A DNA stretch of 10,790 nucleotides. Source: JBDHRG01 sp039807445. Lineage in GTDB: Bacteria; Pseudomonadota; Gammaproteobacteria; Competibacterales; Competibacteraceae. The notes under the pieces are model-generated. The model did not search any database. It was given only the letters and a program-made list of their open reading frames with translations, and was not told where the DNA came from. Of this stretch, positions 1 to 8,036 are shown in pieces. Location of the stretch: assembly GCA_039807445.1 (NCBI GenBank), contig JBDHRG010000130.1, forward strand, positions 1 to 10,790. The letters run 5' to 3'. Positions within the stretch are counted from its first letter, which is position 1. Each line of letters starts with the position of its first letter. A program made the position numbers and the translations under genes.

Positions 1-165
1 CGGGCCGCACGGCGGCGGCGCCTCGACCGCGAGCCCGCGCGCGGCGAGCGCGCCGAGCAGCGCCTCGGCGCGCGCCGGCTTCTCGGGCACGGGGGCCGGC
101 GCCCCGCGCACCAGGTAGCTCGCCGGGCGGTGCGCGAGCACGGTGTCGGAATAGATGCAGCGCAT
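1..165 (-). CDS. Histone deacetylase / acetylpolyamine amidohydrolase family protein (N-terminal 55 residues, cut by window edge)
   Basis: Only the first 55 codons are visible; the rest lies beyond the left edge. The protein begins MRCIYSDTVLAHRP and continues with PVPEKPARAEALL. This resembles the opening of bacterial class II-like deacetylases (acetylpolyamine amidohydrolase, AphA type), which typically start with an 'IYS-hydrophobic' strand and then have an E-(K/A)-P-x-R-(A/P) segment. Family members are zinc enzymes that remove acetyl groups from acetylated polyamines or other N-acetyl amines in the cytoplasm. The catalytic His-Asp zinc site is not visible here. The start ATG (165-163) has AGGAG 7 nt upstream, overlapping the TAA stop of the carbamoylase-type gene; the gap is only 10 nt, so it is almost certainly co-transcribed as the last visible gene of the operon. 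Family assignment rests on the N-terminus alone. Confidence 0.7.
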   Translation of the reverse strand, partial: MRCIYSDTVLAHRPASYLVRGAPAPVPEKPARAEALLGALAARGLAVEAPPPCGP

Positions 166-175
166 GGTTCGCTCC

Positions 176-1402
176 TTACTGGTCGGCCGTCTCGAGCACG
201 ACGTCGAGCAGCACGGCGCAGCCGGCGGCGGCATCCTCGGGGCGGATGTTCTCGACCTCGTTGTGGCTGATGCCGCCCTCGCACGGGATGAACACCATCG
301 CCGTCGGCGCGACGCGCGCCAGGTACACCGCGTCGTGGCCGGCGCCGCTGACGAGGTCGCGGTGCGCGTAGCCGCGGCGCGCGGCCGCGGCACGGACGCG
401 CTCGACCAGCTCGGGGGCGAAGCGCGTGGTCGGGAAGGCCCAGAAGTCGGCGATCGCAAGCTCCAGCCCGCGGCGGTCGGTGATCGCGGCGAGGCGCTCG
501 CGCAAGCGCTGGTCCATGGCTGCCAGCGTGTCGGCATCGGGGTGGCGCAGGTCGACGCTGAACCAGGCCTCGCCCGGGATCACGTTGCGCGAGGCCGGGT
601 GGACGCGGATCTGGCCGACGGTGGCGCAGGCGTCGTCGTCGGTGTCGAGCGCGAGCCCGTGCACCGCCTGGATCATCTCGGCCGCGCCGCCGAGCGCGTC
701 GCGGCGCAGGCGCATCGGCGTCGGGCCGGCGTGCGCCTCCTGCCCGCGCACCGTGACCTCGTACCAGCGCTGGCCCTGCGCGCCGGCGACCACGCCGATG
801 GTCTGGCCGCCGTCGACCAGCACCGGCCCCTGTTCGATGTGCGCCTCGAGGTAGGCGGCCAGCGGATGGCCCAGCCCCTCGCCCAGGTGGCCGTGGCGCG
901 CCAGCTCGTCGCCGAGGCGCACGCCATCCGAGTCGCGCTGCTCGAGGATGTGCTCGCGCGTGAACACCCCGGCGAAGGCGCCCGAGCCCATCATCGGCGG
1001 CGAGAAGCGCGCGCCCTCCTCGTTGGTCCAGGCGAACAGCTCGAGCGGGTGGCGCGTGGCGTGGCCGGCGGCGTTCAGCGCGCGTACCACCTCGAGCCCG
1101 GCGAGCACGCCGTAGACGCCGTCGAAGCGTCCGCCGGTCGGCTGGGTGTCGAGGTGGCTGCCGATCGCGACCGGCGTCAGCGCGGGGTCGCGGCCTTCGC
1201 GCCGGGCGATCAGGTTGCCGACCGCATCGAAGCGCACGCTCATGCCGGCCTCGCGGCACCAGCGCGCGAAGCACTCGCGCCCGGCGGCGTCCTCGTCGCT
1301 GCCCGCCAGCCGCCGGCTGCCACCCTTGGCGGTGGCGCCGATCTCGGCCATCGCCATCAGGCTGACCCACAGCCGCGCGCCGTCGATCTCGATCTCGTCC
1401 AT
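176..1402 (-). CDS. M20-family Zn-dependent amidohydrolase (N-carbamoyl-L-amino-acid hydrolase / allantoate amidohydrolase type)
   Basis: A 408-residue protein of the HyuC/AmaB/AllC group, at normal family length. These dimeric cytosolic metalloenzymes hydrolyse N-carbamoyl amino acids, ureido acids such as allantoate or ureidopropionate, or some N-formyl/N-acetyl amino acids. Visible motifs are GSHLDTQPTGGRFDG (81-95, metal ligands H83 and D94), NEEG (127-130, catalytic and metal Glu pair), AHIEQGP (187-193, H188), HAGPTPM (224-230, substrate and dimer contacts), SRNVIPG (271-277), GAGHDA (353-358) and SHNEVE (379-384, last metal His H380). All expected ligands are intact, so it should be active. 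The ATG has AGGAG 8 nt upstream; the gene follows the double ATPase by 18 nt and precedes the deacetylase-family gene by 10 nt. Context as the hydrolase partner of a peptide-class importer supports carbamoyl or acyl removal from an imported amino-acid derivative. The exact substrate cannot be told, because specificity within this group is not readable from motifs. Confidence 0.92.
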   Translation of the reverse strand: MDEIEIDGARLWVSLMAMAEIGATAKGGSRRLAGSDEDAAGRECFARWCREAGMSVRFDAVGNLIARREGRDPALTPVAIGSHLDTQPTGGRFDGVYGVLAGLEVVRALNAAGHATRHPLELFAWTNEEGARFSPPMMGSGAFAGVFTREHILEQRDSDGVRLGDELARHGHLGEGLGHPLAAYLEAHIEQGPVLVDGGQTIGVVAGAQGQRWYEVTVRGQEAHAGPTPMRLRRDALGGAAEMIQAVHGLALDTDDDACATVGQIRVHPASRNVIPGEAWFSVDLRHPDADTLAAMDQRLRERLAAITDRRGLELAIADFWAFPTTRFAPELVERVRAAAARRGYAHRDLVSGAGHDAVYLARVAPTAMVFIPCEGGISHNEVENIRPEDAAAGCAVLLDVVLETADQ

Positions 1403-1420
1403 CGTGTCGTCTCCTGCGTT

Positions 1421-3073
1421 TCAGACCGCGAGCCGCTGCGCCTCGGCGGCGACCAGCGCGTCGGGCACCTGCCAGCCGCGGCCGGGGATCGCGTCGAGCA
1501 GGGTGCGGGTGTAGGGATGCTCGGGGTTTTCGAACAGCTCGCGCGCGGTCTTCAGCTCGACGATGCGCCCGCGCTGCATCACCGCGACGCGGTCGCAGAT
1601 GCGCGCGGCGATGCGCAGGTCGTGGGTGATGAACAGCATCGACAGCTCGAGGCGCTTGCGGATGGTCTCGAGCAGCGCCAGCACCTGCGCCTGCACCGAA
1701 ACGTCGAGCGCCGACACCGGCTCGTCGGCGATCAGGAGCCGCGGGTCGAGCGCCAGCGCGCGGGCGATGCTGATGCGCTGGCGCTGCCCGCCCGAGAACT
1801 CGTGCGGGAAGCGTTCGGCGGCCGAGGCGTCGAGCCCGACCAGGCCGAGCAGTTCGCGCGCGCGCGCCAGCGCCTTGTCGCGGTCTTCGCCGAAGGCGAC
1901 CGGCCCCTGCGCGATGATGTCGCCGACCGTGTGGCGCGGGTTCAGCGAGGCGTAGGGATCCTGGAACACCATCTGCACGTGGCGGCGGTAGGGGCGGAAG
2001 GCGTTGGGTTTCAGCGCCAGTAAGTCGACGCCCTCGAACAGGATCTGCCCGGCGTCGGGCTTCATCAGCCCGACGATGGCGCGGCCCAGCGTCGACTTGC
2101 CCGAGCCCGACTCGCCGACCAGGCCGACGGTTTCGCCGGGGCGGATCTCGAGGCTGATGCCGTCGGCGGCGCGCACCTCGCGTCCGCCGCCGAGCCAGCC
2201 ACCGCCGACGCGGAAGGTCTTGCGCAGATCCTTGGCCACCAGTAGCGGCGGCCCGGCCGGCGGCGGTTCGTCGCGGTGGTGCAGCCCGTGCGGCACCGCG
2301 GCGATCAGCGTGCGCGTGTACGGGTGCTGCGGGCGGTTCAGCACCTCGTCGGCGCTGCCCTGCTCGACGATGCGGCCGTGGCGCATCACCGCGACGCGGT
2401 CGGCGATCTCGGCGACTACGCCGAAGTCGTGGGTGATGAAGATCACGCCCATGCCGCGCTCGGTCTGCAGCCGGCCGATCAGTTCGAGGATCTGCTGCTG
2501 CGTGGTCACGTCGAGCGCGGTGGTCGGTTCGTCGGCGATCAGCACGTCGGGCTCGGCGGCGAGCGCGATCGCGATCATCACGCGCTGGCGCTGTCCGCCC
2601 GAGAGTTTGAAGGGGTAGGCGCGGGCGAGCTCGGGCGGGTTGGGCAGCCCGACGGCCTCGAGCAGCTCGAGCACGCGCGTGCGGCGCGCGGCGCGGTCGA
2701 GCTCGGTGTGCAGCTCGAGCATCTCCTCGATCTGCCGGCCGACGCGCACCAGCGGGTTCAGCGCCGTCATCGGCTCCTGGAAGATCATGCCGATGCGCCC
2801 GCCGCGCAGCGCGCGGCTCTCGGCCGGGCTCATCGTCAGCACGTCGCGACCGCGGTAGCGGATCTCGCCGCCGACCGGGCGCACCGCGCGCGGCAGTAGC
2901 CCCATCAGCGCGTGCGCGGTCATCGACTTGCCCGAGCCGGACTCGCCGACGATGCACAGGATCTCGTTGGCGGCGAGCTCGAAGCTCAGCGCCTCGACCG
3001 CGTGTGCGCGGTCGCCGCCACCGGGCAGCGCCAGCGTCAGGTCGCGGACCTCGAGCAGGGTTTCGTGGTTCAT
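1421..3073 (-). CDS. Peptide-class ABC importer ATPase, fused double-domain (DppD-DppF-like)
   Basis: A 550-residue protein with two complete ABC nucleotide-binding domains in one chain, covering what is usually two subunits (DppD/OppD and DppF/OppF). Domain 1 has Walker A GESGSGKS at 43-50, signature LSGGQRQR at 157-164, Walker B VLIADEP at 177-183 and switch His H215. Domain 2 has GESGSGKST at 320-328, FSGGQRQR at 426-433, LLIADEP at 446-452 and H484. Each domain ends with the oligopeptide-transporter tail (HPYTRTL near 250-256 and 519-525). Both ATP sites look catalytically intact. It powers the two permeases encoded just upstream, on the cytoplasmic face. The start at 3073 has GAGGG about 8 nt upstream and lies 10 nt after the DppC-like stop. 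Fused ATPases of this kind are well known in Proteobacteria (GsiA/YejF-like architecture). Confidence 0.95.
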   Translation of the reverse strand: MNHETLLEVRDLTLALPGGGDRAHAVEALSFELAANEILCIVGESGSGKSMTAHALMGLLPRAVRPVGGEIRYRGRDVLTMSPAESRALRGGRIGMIFQEPMTALNPLVRVGRQIEEMLELHTELDRAARRTRVLELLEAVGLPNPPELARAYPFKLSGGQRQRVMIAIALAAEPDVLIADEPTTALDVTTQQQILELIGRLQTERGMGVIFITHDFGVVAEIADRVAVMRHGRIVEQGSADEVLNRPQHPYTRTLIAAVPHGLHHRDEPPPAGPPLLVAKDLRKTFRVGGGWLGGGREVRAADGISLEIRPGETVGLVGESGSGKSTLGRAIVGLMKPDAGQILFEGVDLLALKPNAFRPYRRHVQMVFQDPYASLNPRHTVGDIIAQGPVAFGEDRDKALARARELLGLVGLDASAAERFPHEFSGGQRQRISIARALALDPRLLIADEPVSALDVSVQAQVLALLETIRKRLELSMLFITHDLRIAARICDRVAVMQRGRIVELKTARELFENPEHPYTRTLLDAIPGRGWQVPDALVAAEAQRLAV

Positions 3074-3083
3074 CGTCGTGCCC

Positions 3084-3920
3084 TCACTGGCGGGCGCGGG
3101 CGAGCCGCGGGTTCATCGCGTCGTTCAAGCCCTCGCCGATCAGGTTGATCGCGAGCACGGTCACCAGGATCGCCACGCCGGGGAAGAAGCTCATCCACCA
3201 CGCCTGGCGGATCACGGTGCGCGCGGCGCCGATCATGAAACCCCAGCTCATCAGGTTGGGGTCGCCGAGGCCGAGGAAGGACAGCGAGCTCTCGAGCAGG
3301 ATCGCGGTGGCGACCATCAGCGAGCCCGAGACGATGATCGGCGACAGGCTGTTGGGCAGGATCTGGCGGAAGATGATGGTCGCGTGCGTCTGCCCGCTCG
3401 TGATCGCCGCCTGGACGAACTCGCGCGAGCGCAGGCTGAGGAATTCAGCGCGCGCGAGGCGCGCCAGCGGCGGCCAGGAGACGATCGCGATCGCCGCGAC
3501 GATCGAGCCGATGCTCGGCGTGAAGATCGCCACCAGCACCACCGCCAGCACGAAGTTGGGGATGGTCTGGAAGAACTCGGTGACACGCATGATCGCGTCG
3601 TCGACCGCGCCGCCGAAATAGCCGGCGAGCGCGCCGAGGCTGACGCCGAGGGCGAGCGCCACCGCCGTCGACACCAGCCCGATCAAGAGCGACACGCGCG
3701 CGCCGTGCGCGAGCCCGGCGGCGATGTCGCGCCCGAGCAGGTCCGAGCCGAGCGGGAAGCCCTCGCTCAGCGGCGGCTGGAAGGGGGCGGTGGCCATGTC
3801 CCAGGGGCTGCCGGGGTAGAGCAGGTCGGCGCACAGCGCGACCAGCACCACCAGCGCCAGCACGGCGAGGCCGATCACCGCACCGCGGTTGCGGCTGAAG
3901 GTGGTCCAGAAGCTCTTCAT
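3084..3920 (-). CDS. Peptide-class ABC transporter permease, DppC/OppC-like
   Basis: A 278-residue inner-membrane protein of the DppC/OppC family. It has an N-terminal membrane segment (about 13-35) followed by the PLGSDLLGRDI motif (56-66) typical of DppC-type subunits. The core transmembrane domain has hydrophobic stretches near 76-100, 118-148, 192-212 and 243-264. The EAA coupling loop that docks on the ATPase is seen at 167-196 (EFVQAAITSG, then IIFRQILPN), and SFLGLGDP (214-221) is also characteristic. It pairs with the DppB-like subunit. Its ATG overlaps the TGA of that gene as ATGA, implying translational coupling and equal stoichiometry. The last codons lie 10 nt before the ATPase start. 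Confidence 0.94.
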   Translation of the reverse strand: MKSFWTTFSRNRGAVIGLAVLALVVLVALCADLLYPGSPWDMATAPFQPPLSEGFPLGSDLLGRDIAAGLAHGARVSLLIGLVSTAVALALGVSLGALAGYFGGAVDDAIMRVTEFFQTIPNFVLAVVLVAIFTPSIGSIVAAIAIVSWPPLARLARAEFLSLRSREFVQAAITSGQTHATIIFRQILPNSLSPIIVSGSLMVATAILLESSLSFLGLGDPNLMSWGFMIGAARTVIRQAWWMSFFPGVAILVTVLAINLIGEGLNDAMNPRLARARQ

Positions 3921-4897
3921 GCGGGCACCTCGATGCGCGGATCGACCAGGCGGTAGATCACGTCGGTCAGCATGTTCAGCACGATCACCATCGCCGAGCT
4001 GAACAGGAACACGCCGAGCAGCACCGGGTAGTCGCGCCCGAGCACGGCGTCGAAGGTCAGCCGGCCGAGGCCGGGCCAGGCGAACACGGTCTCGACCACG
4101 ATCGAGCCGCCGATCAGGTGCCCGGCCTGGATTCCGGCCAGCGTGATCACCGGCAGGAGCGCGTTGCGCAGCACGTGGCGGCGCACGATCGCGGTCTCGG
4201 TCAGCCCCTTGGCGCGTGCGGTCTTGACGAAGTCCATGTCGCGCACCTCGAGCATCGAGGCGCGCGTGAGGCGCGCGTACACGGCGAGGTAGAACAGCGC
4301 CAGCGTCAGCACGGGCAGCACCATGTGGCGGCCGATGTCGAGCAGTCGCTCGAGCCCGCTGTAGCCGGCGCCGACGGTCTCGAAGCCGAAGGCCGGCAGC
4401 CAGCCGAGCTGCACCGAGAACAGCAGCACCGCCATCAGCCCGATCCAGAAGATCGGCGTGGCGTAGGCGAACAGCGCGATCACCGTGACCGCGGTGTCGG
4501 CCCAGCGCCCGGCGTTGAGCGCGGCGACCACGCCGGCCAGCACGCCGAGCGCCAGCGCCAGCACGAACGCGGTCAGCGTCACCGCCAGCGTCGCCGGCAG
4601 GCGCTCGAGCAGCAGTTCGAGCACCGGCTTCTGCTGGCGGTGCGAATAGCCGAGGTCGCCCTGGGCGACCTTGGCGAGGTAGGTGCCGAGCTGCACGGGC
4701 AGCGGCCGGTCGAGCCCGAACTGCTCGCGCAGCTGCGCCATGTAGGCAGGGTCGGCCGCGCCCGACTCGCCGGCCATCACCGCAGCCGGATCGCCCGGCG
4801 TGGCGTGGACGAGGAAGAAGTTGCAGATGACGACGGCGGTGAGGATCAGCAGCGCCTTGCCCAGGCGCTGCGCCAACAGTTTGATGATCGCGGTCAT
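3917..4897 (-). CDS. Peptide-class ABC transporter permease, DppB/OppB-like
   Basis: A 326-residue inner-membrane permease. Visible features are a first membrane segment at 12-31 followed by the HATPGDP motif (31-37) of DppB/OppB/GsiC proteins, the QFGLDRPLPVQ segment (59-69), further membrane segments near 104-128, 136-162, 192-208, 250-270 and 291-314, and the EAA loop (DFVKTARAKGL, then RHVLRNALLPV, 222-250) that contacts the ATPase. With the DppC-like subunit it forms the membrane channel for the substrate delivered by the periplasmic binding protein. Start choice is supported by GGAGG 8 nt upstream. The gap to the binding-protein gene is 55 bp and holds a strong hairpin. Its stop overlaps the next start. 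Confidence 0.94.
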   Translation of the reverse strand: MTAIIKLLAQRLGKALLILTAVVICNFFLVHATPGDPAAVMAGESGAADPAYMAQLREQFGLDRPLPVQLGTYLAKVAQGDLGYSHRQQKPVLELLLERLPATLAVTLTAFVLALALGVLAGVVAALNAGRWADTAVTVIALFAYATPIFWIGLMAVLLFSVQLGWLPAFGFETVGAGYSGLERLLDIGRHMVLPVLTLALFYLAVYARLTRASMLEVRDMDFVKTARAKGLTETAIVRRHVLRNALLPVITLAGIQAGHLIGGSIVVETVFAWPGLGRLTFDAVLGRDYPVLLGVFLFSSAMVIVLNMLTDVIYRLVDPRIEVPA

Positions 4898-4917
4898 CGC
4901 GGGTGCCTCCGGTCAGG

Positions 4918-4943
4918 GCGCGCCCGGCGCGGGCCGGGCGCGC
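4918..4943 (-). promoter_or_regulatory. Strong intercistronic RNA hairpin between binding-protein and permease genes
   Basis: A perfect 11-bp inverted repeat (arms GCGCGCCCGGC and GCCGGGCGCGC, 4-nt loop) begins about 10 nt after the stop codon of the solute-binding-protein gene and ends about 7 nt before the Shine-Dalgarno of the DppB-like gene. No U-run follows it on the minus strand, so it is not a typical intrinsic terminator. In many binding-protein operons a structure at this spot protects the upstream mRNA from 3' exonucleases, giving excess binding protein over membrane components. That role is inferred here. Confidence 0.7.
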
Positions 4944-4952
4944 GGACGGGCT

Positions 4953-6557
4953 TCACTTGGCCAGCCAGACGGCGTCGTAGCTCTCGTTGGCGCCGATCGC
5001 CGTGGTGATCGCGTTGCGCACGCGTTTGTCGAGGAAGGTCGGGAACTCGATTTCGAGCAGCCAGGTCACCGGCGCGTCGTCGACCAGGATCTTCTGCACC
5101 TGCGAGTACAGCGCCTGGCGCTCGGCCTCGCTCGGTGCGACCGCGGCCTTGGCGAACAGCGCGTCGACCTCGGGGTTGGCGTAGCCCATGGTGTTGCTGA
5201 ACAGCACGCCCTTGCGGATGTTGCTGCTGACGTAGGTGCGCGACACGCCGAGCGCCGGGTCGCCGTACTGGTAGGTGAAGTCCATCGTCATCTCGTAATC
5301 CCAGTTCGACACGCGCTGCGCCCAGCCGGCGGCGTCGGTGGTCTCGAGCGTGATGGCGATGCCGACCTTGGCGAGCGCCTGCTTCAGGTACTCGCCGAGG
5401 CGTGTCCAGGTTTCGCCGTAAGGCATCACCAGCAGCTTCAGGCGGGTGCGCACGCCCTTGGCATCGGGCTCGAGCCCCATTTCGTCGAGCAGCGCCTTGG
5501 CCTTGGCCGGGTCGTAGGCGTACTTCGGCACGTCGGGCTCGTAGAACTTGGTCACCGAGGCGATCGGACCGGTCGGAACGCGCCCCAGGCCGAACCAGAG
5601 CTTGTCGCGGATGAACTGGCGGTCGACCGCGTACAGCAGCGCCTGGCGGAAGCGCCTGTCGTCGAGCGGCTTGACGCGGTGGTTGAGTTCGAGCCAGGCG
5701 ATCGGCGCGAAGAACTCGTAGCCCTTGGTGGTCATCGTCAGGTTCGGCAGCGCCTTCAGCCGCGGCACGTCGAAGTTCTCGATCGCGGTGAACTGGGTCT
5801 GCTGCAGCGTGCCGTCCTCGAGCGCCAGCGCGCGCGAGGCGGCGTCGGGGATCACGCGGAAGTAGATGCCGTCGAGGTAGGGCTGGCCCGGCTTCCAGTA
5901 GTCGTCGAAGCGCACCAGGTGCACGTACTGGCCCTTGACCCATTCCTTGAACTTGAACGGGCCGGTGCCGATCGGCGTGGCGTTGGCCGGGTTGTTGCGG
6001 AAGTCGCTGCCCTCGTAGAGGTGTCTGGGCATCATCGGCGCCGACGACACCTCGAAGGCCATGATGAAGGGGGCGTAGGGCTCCTTGAGCTTGAACACCA
6101 CGGTGTGCTCGTCGGGCGCCGAGATCTCCTCGCAGCGCGAGAACGCATCGCGCGCGCGCGGGTGGGTCTCCATCAGGAAGGTCTTGGTGCTGAACACCAC
6201 GTCGGCGGCGGTGAAGGGCTTGCCGTCGTGCCACTTGACGCCTTGCTGCAAATGGAAGGTGTAGGTCTTGCCGTCGGGCGAGACCTCCCAGGACTTCGCC
6301 AGCGAAGGCAACGGCTGCAGCTTCTCGTCGTAGGTGAGCAGACCCTGGTAGATCTTGCCGCCGACGGTCTGGGTCGGGCCCTGCTGGTTCAGCCCCAGCA
6401 CCAGGATCGGCGGTTCGGGCTGCAGCACGATGTTCATCGTGCCGCCGCGCGTGGGCTGCTCGGCGGCGAGCGCGGCGCCGGGCAGCGGGGCGGCGAGGCC
6501 GAGCGCGAGCCCCAGCGTCAGCGCTCGGGCGCCCGACTTCAGCAGTGTCTTTGGCAT
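4953..6557 (-). CDS. ABC transporter periplasmic substrate-binding protein, family 5 (peptide/nickel class)
   Basis: A 534-residue extracytoplasmic solute-binding protein. It has a Sec signal peptide: basic MPKTLLKSGAR, a hydrophobic stretch at about 12-30, and an Ala-x-Ala cleavage site near residues 29-31, with no lipobox Cys, so it should be soluble in the periplasm. The mature chain shows family 5 landmarks: a strand with YQGLLTYDE (70-78), LAKSWEVSPDGKTYTF (86-101), GVKWHDGKPFTAADVVFS (106-123) and PIGTGPFKFKEW (195-206). The family binds di- and oligopeptides, but also opines, glutathione, nickel complexes and other ligands, so the name does not fix the substrate. The ATG has GAGGAGG 7 nt upstream. 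It sits between the M20 deacylase gene (88-bp gap) and the permeases, and is probably the most highly expressed member of the operon given the hairpin downstream. Confidence 0.94.
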   Translation of the reverse strand: MPKTLLKSGARALTLGLALGLAAPLPGAALAAEQPTRGGTMNIVLQPEPPILVLGLNQQGPTQTVGGKIYQGLLTYDEKLQPLPSLAKSWEVSPDGKTYTFHLQQGVKWHDGKPFTAADVVFSTKTFLMETHPRARDAFSRCEEISAPDEHTVVFKLKEPYAPFIMAFEVSSAPMMPRHLYEGSDFRNNPANATPIGTGPFKFKEWVKGQYVHLVRFDDYWKPGQPYLDGIYFRVIPDAASRALALEDGTLQQTQFTAIENFDVPRLKALPNLTMTTKGYEFFAPIAWLELNHRVKPLDDRRFRQALLYAVDRQFIRDKLWFGLGRVPTGPIASVTKFYEPDVPKYAYDPAKAKALLDEMGLEPDAKGVRTRLKLLVMPYGETWTRLGEYLKQALAKVGIAITLETTDAAGWAQRVSNWDYEMTMDFTYQYGDPALGVSRTYVSSNIRKGVLFSNTMGYANPEVDALFAKAAVAPSEAERQALYSQVQKILVDDAPVTWLLEIEFPTFLDKRVRNAITTAIGANESYDAVWLAK

Positions 6558-6645
6558 GGTGTTGCCTCCTCTCGATGGTTGGTCCCGGCCGGGCGCCTCT
6601 TGCGCGGGTGCCCGTGCCGCTGGCCGGTAGCCGGTTCGCCGCGGC
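6558..6645. other. 88-bp intercistronic gap, GC-rich
   Basis: This is the longest gap inside the operon, between the M20 deacylase stop and the binding-protein start. It contains the start-proximal GAGGAGG (minus strand), a self-complementary CCCGGCCGGG and several short CCGG repeats. No AT-rich -10-like hexamer, U-run or open frame is apparent, so I see no internal promoter or intrinsic terminator. Confidence 0.5.
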
Positions 6646-7986
6646 TCACGCCTCGCGCGCGGGCACGGGCTCGAGCCCGCACCACGAGGCCATGAACAGC
6701 GCCAGCACCAGCGTCACGTCGCGCGTGCTGGTGAGCGACACCGACTCGTCGATGCCGTGGATGCGCTCGGCCTCGGGACCGTAGCAGGTCGCCGGGATCG
6801 CGCCGTACAGGTTGAAGAAGCGCGCGTCGGTGGTGCAGGTCGCGGCCAGGTGGCGCACCGGCGCGCCGCGCACCGCCTGGTGGATGTCGGCCAGCAGCCG
6901 CGGCATCGGCGCCTGTGCGCTCAGCGTGCAGCCCTCGGCCTGGAAGCCCTGGTAGCGCACCTCGGCGCGGATGCCGGCGAGCGCCGGATCGTCGCGCAGC
7001 GCCGTGGCCACCGCGGCTTCGAGCGCGGTGCGGACTTCGGCCAGCGTCATGCCGGGGTAGAAGCCGACGCGCAGGTCGACGCGACAGCGCGTCGGCACCG
7101 ACGAAGCCCACTCGCCCCCCTCGATGCGGCCGAGGTTGAAGTTGACCGGGTGGACGTGCTCGCGGTAGGCCGGGTGGCGGTGCTCGGGGGCGTTCCAGGC
7201 TTCCTCGAGCGTCTTCAGGTGCTGCACCAGCCGCACCGCGGCCTCGATCGCGTTCAGCCCGGCGGCGGCCTCGAGCACGTGCGCCGGCAGACCGGTGACT
7301 TCGAGCGTCAGCCACATCACGCCGAGCTGTGCGGTCATCAGCGTGTGGTCGAAGGGTTCGGGGATGATCGCCGCGTCGGCGCGGTAGCCGCGCTCGAGGC
7401 AGGCGAGCGCGCCGTTGCCGGTGCACTCTTCCTCGACCACCGACTGCAGGAAGACGTTGGCCGCGGGCTGCAGCCCGAGCGCGCGCAGCGCCGCGAAGGC
7501 CGAGCAGTAGGCGGCGATGCCGGCCTTCATGTCGCCGGCACCGCGACCGTAGAGACGGCCGTCGCGCACCACCGGCTCGAACGGCGGCGCGCTCCAGAGC
7601 TCCGCGGGGCCGGTCGGCACCACGTCGATGTGGCCGTTCAGGATCAGCGAGCGCCCGAGCGCTGCGCGTGGGCGGTGCACGCCGACCACGTTCTCGCGGC
7701 CCTCGTAGCTGGCCAGCGACGGCGAGTAGCCCGGCAGGCGCTGGAGCTGCGCCTCGTGGATCGCGAAGCGGTCGACCTCGAGCCCGAGCCCCTCAAAGGT
7801 ACGCGCCATCAGCGCCTGCGCGCCGGCTTCCGAGCCGAGCAGGCTGGGCTCGCGCACCAGCTCGGCGAGCAGGGCGGTGCGCTCGGTCTCGAGGGCATCG
7901 ACGGCATCGCCGATCGCCGCGGCGAGCGCCGCGTCCGGTGCGGCATAGGTCGGCCGGGTGGTGGCCCGGCCCACATTCTGGGCCAT
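6646..7986 (-). CDS. M20-family metallopeptidase / ArgE-DapE-type deacylase
   Basis: A 446-residue cytosolic zinc hydrolase of the ArgE/DapE/CPG2 group; members cleave N-acyl or peptide bonds of small amino-acid derivatives. Metal-site motifs are complete: LNGHIDVVP (116-124, H119 and catalytic D121), GRGAGDMKAG (147-156, bridging D152), VVEEECTGNG (183-192, catalytic and metal Glu pair), IPEPFD (208-213, the GEPT-equivalent Glu E210), TTDARFF (385-391) and RIHGIDE (408-414, H410). The lid/dimer domain lies between about 215 and 335. The subtype resembles proteins often auto-annotated as acetylornithine deacetylase-like or formyl-aminopyrimidine deformylase-like, but the peptide-class transporter argues for an amino-acid or peptide derivative; this is undecided. 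The start is supported by AGGAG 8 nt upstream. It is the first gene of the operon, directly behind the divergent LysR control region. Confidence 0.9.
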   Translation of the reverse strand: MAQNVGRATTRPTYAAPDAALAAAIGDAVDALETERTALLAELVREPSLLGSEAGAQALMARTFEGLGLEVDRFAIHEAQLQRLPGYSPSLASYEGRENVVGVHRPRAALGRSLILNGHIDVVPTGPAELWSAPPFEPVVRDGRLYGRGAGDMKAGIAAYCSAFAALRALGLQPAANVFLQSVVEEECTGNGALACLERGYRADAAIIPEPFDHTLMTAQLGVMWLTLEVTGLPAHVLEAAAGLNAIEAAVRLVQHLKTLEEAWNAPEHRHPAYREHVHPVNFNLGRIEGGEWASSVPTRCRVDLRVGFYPGMTLAEVRTALEAAVATALRDDPALAGIRAEVRYQGFQAEGCTLSAQAPMPRLLADIHQAVRGAPVRHLAATCTTDARFFNLYGAIPATCYGPEAERIHGIDESVSLTSTRDVTLVLALFMASWCGLEPVPAREA

Positions 7987-8036
7987 GGTGGTCGCTCCTG
8001 GGTGATCCGGGGGCGGTCTGCGCCGCCGTGGCGCCA

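Noticed and set aside
155..2023. A very long plus-strand open frame (about 620 codons) opposite the carbamoylase and ATPase genes.
   Set aside because: Its translation is rich in Arg, Ala, His, Val and Asp with no domain, and it runs antisense to two genes with intact catalytic motifs. It is the usual high-GC shadow frame.
4918..4943. Intrinsic terminator inside the ABC operon.
   Set aside because: The stem is strong, but no U-run follows on the minus strand and the next gene is clearly part of the same transporter.
4800..6695. A plus-strand open frame of about 630 codons opposite the binding-protein gene.
   Set aside because: Low-complexity composition, no recognisable domain, and complete overlap with the clearly real solute-binding-protein gene.
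6646..7986. Naming the M20 enzyme as acetylornithine deacetylase (ArgE) or as a thiamine-salvage formyl-aminopyrimidine deformylase.
   Set aside because: The motifs only establish the M20 family; no arginine or thiamine genes are nearby and the transporter is of the peptide class.
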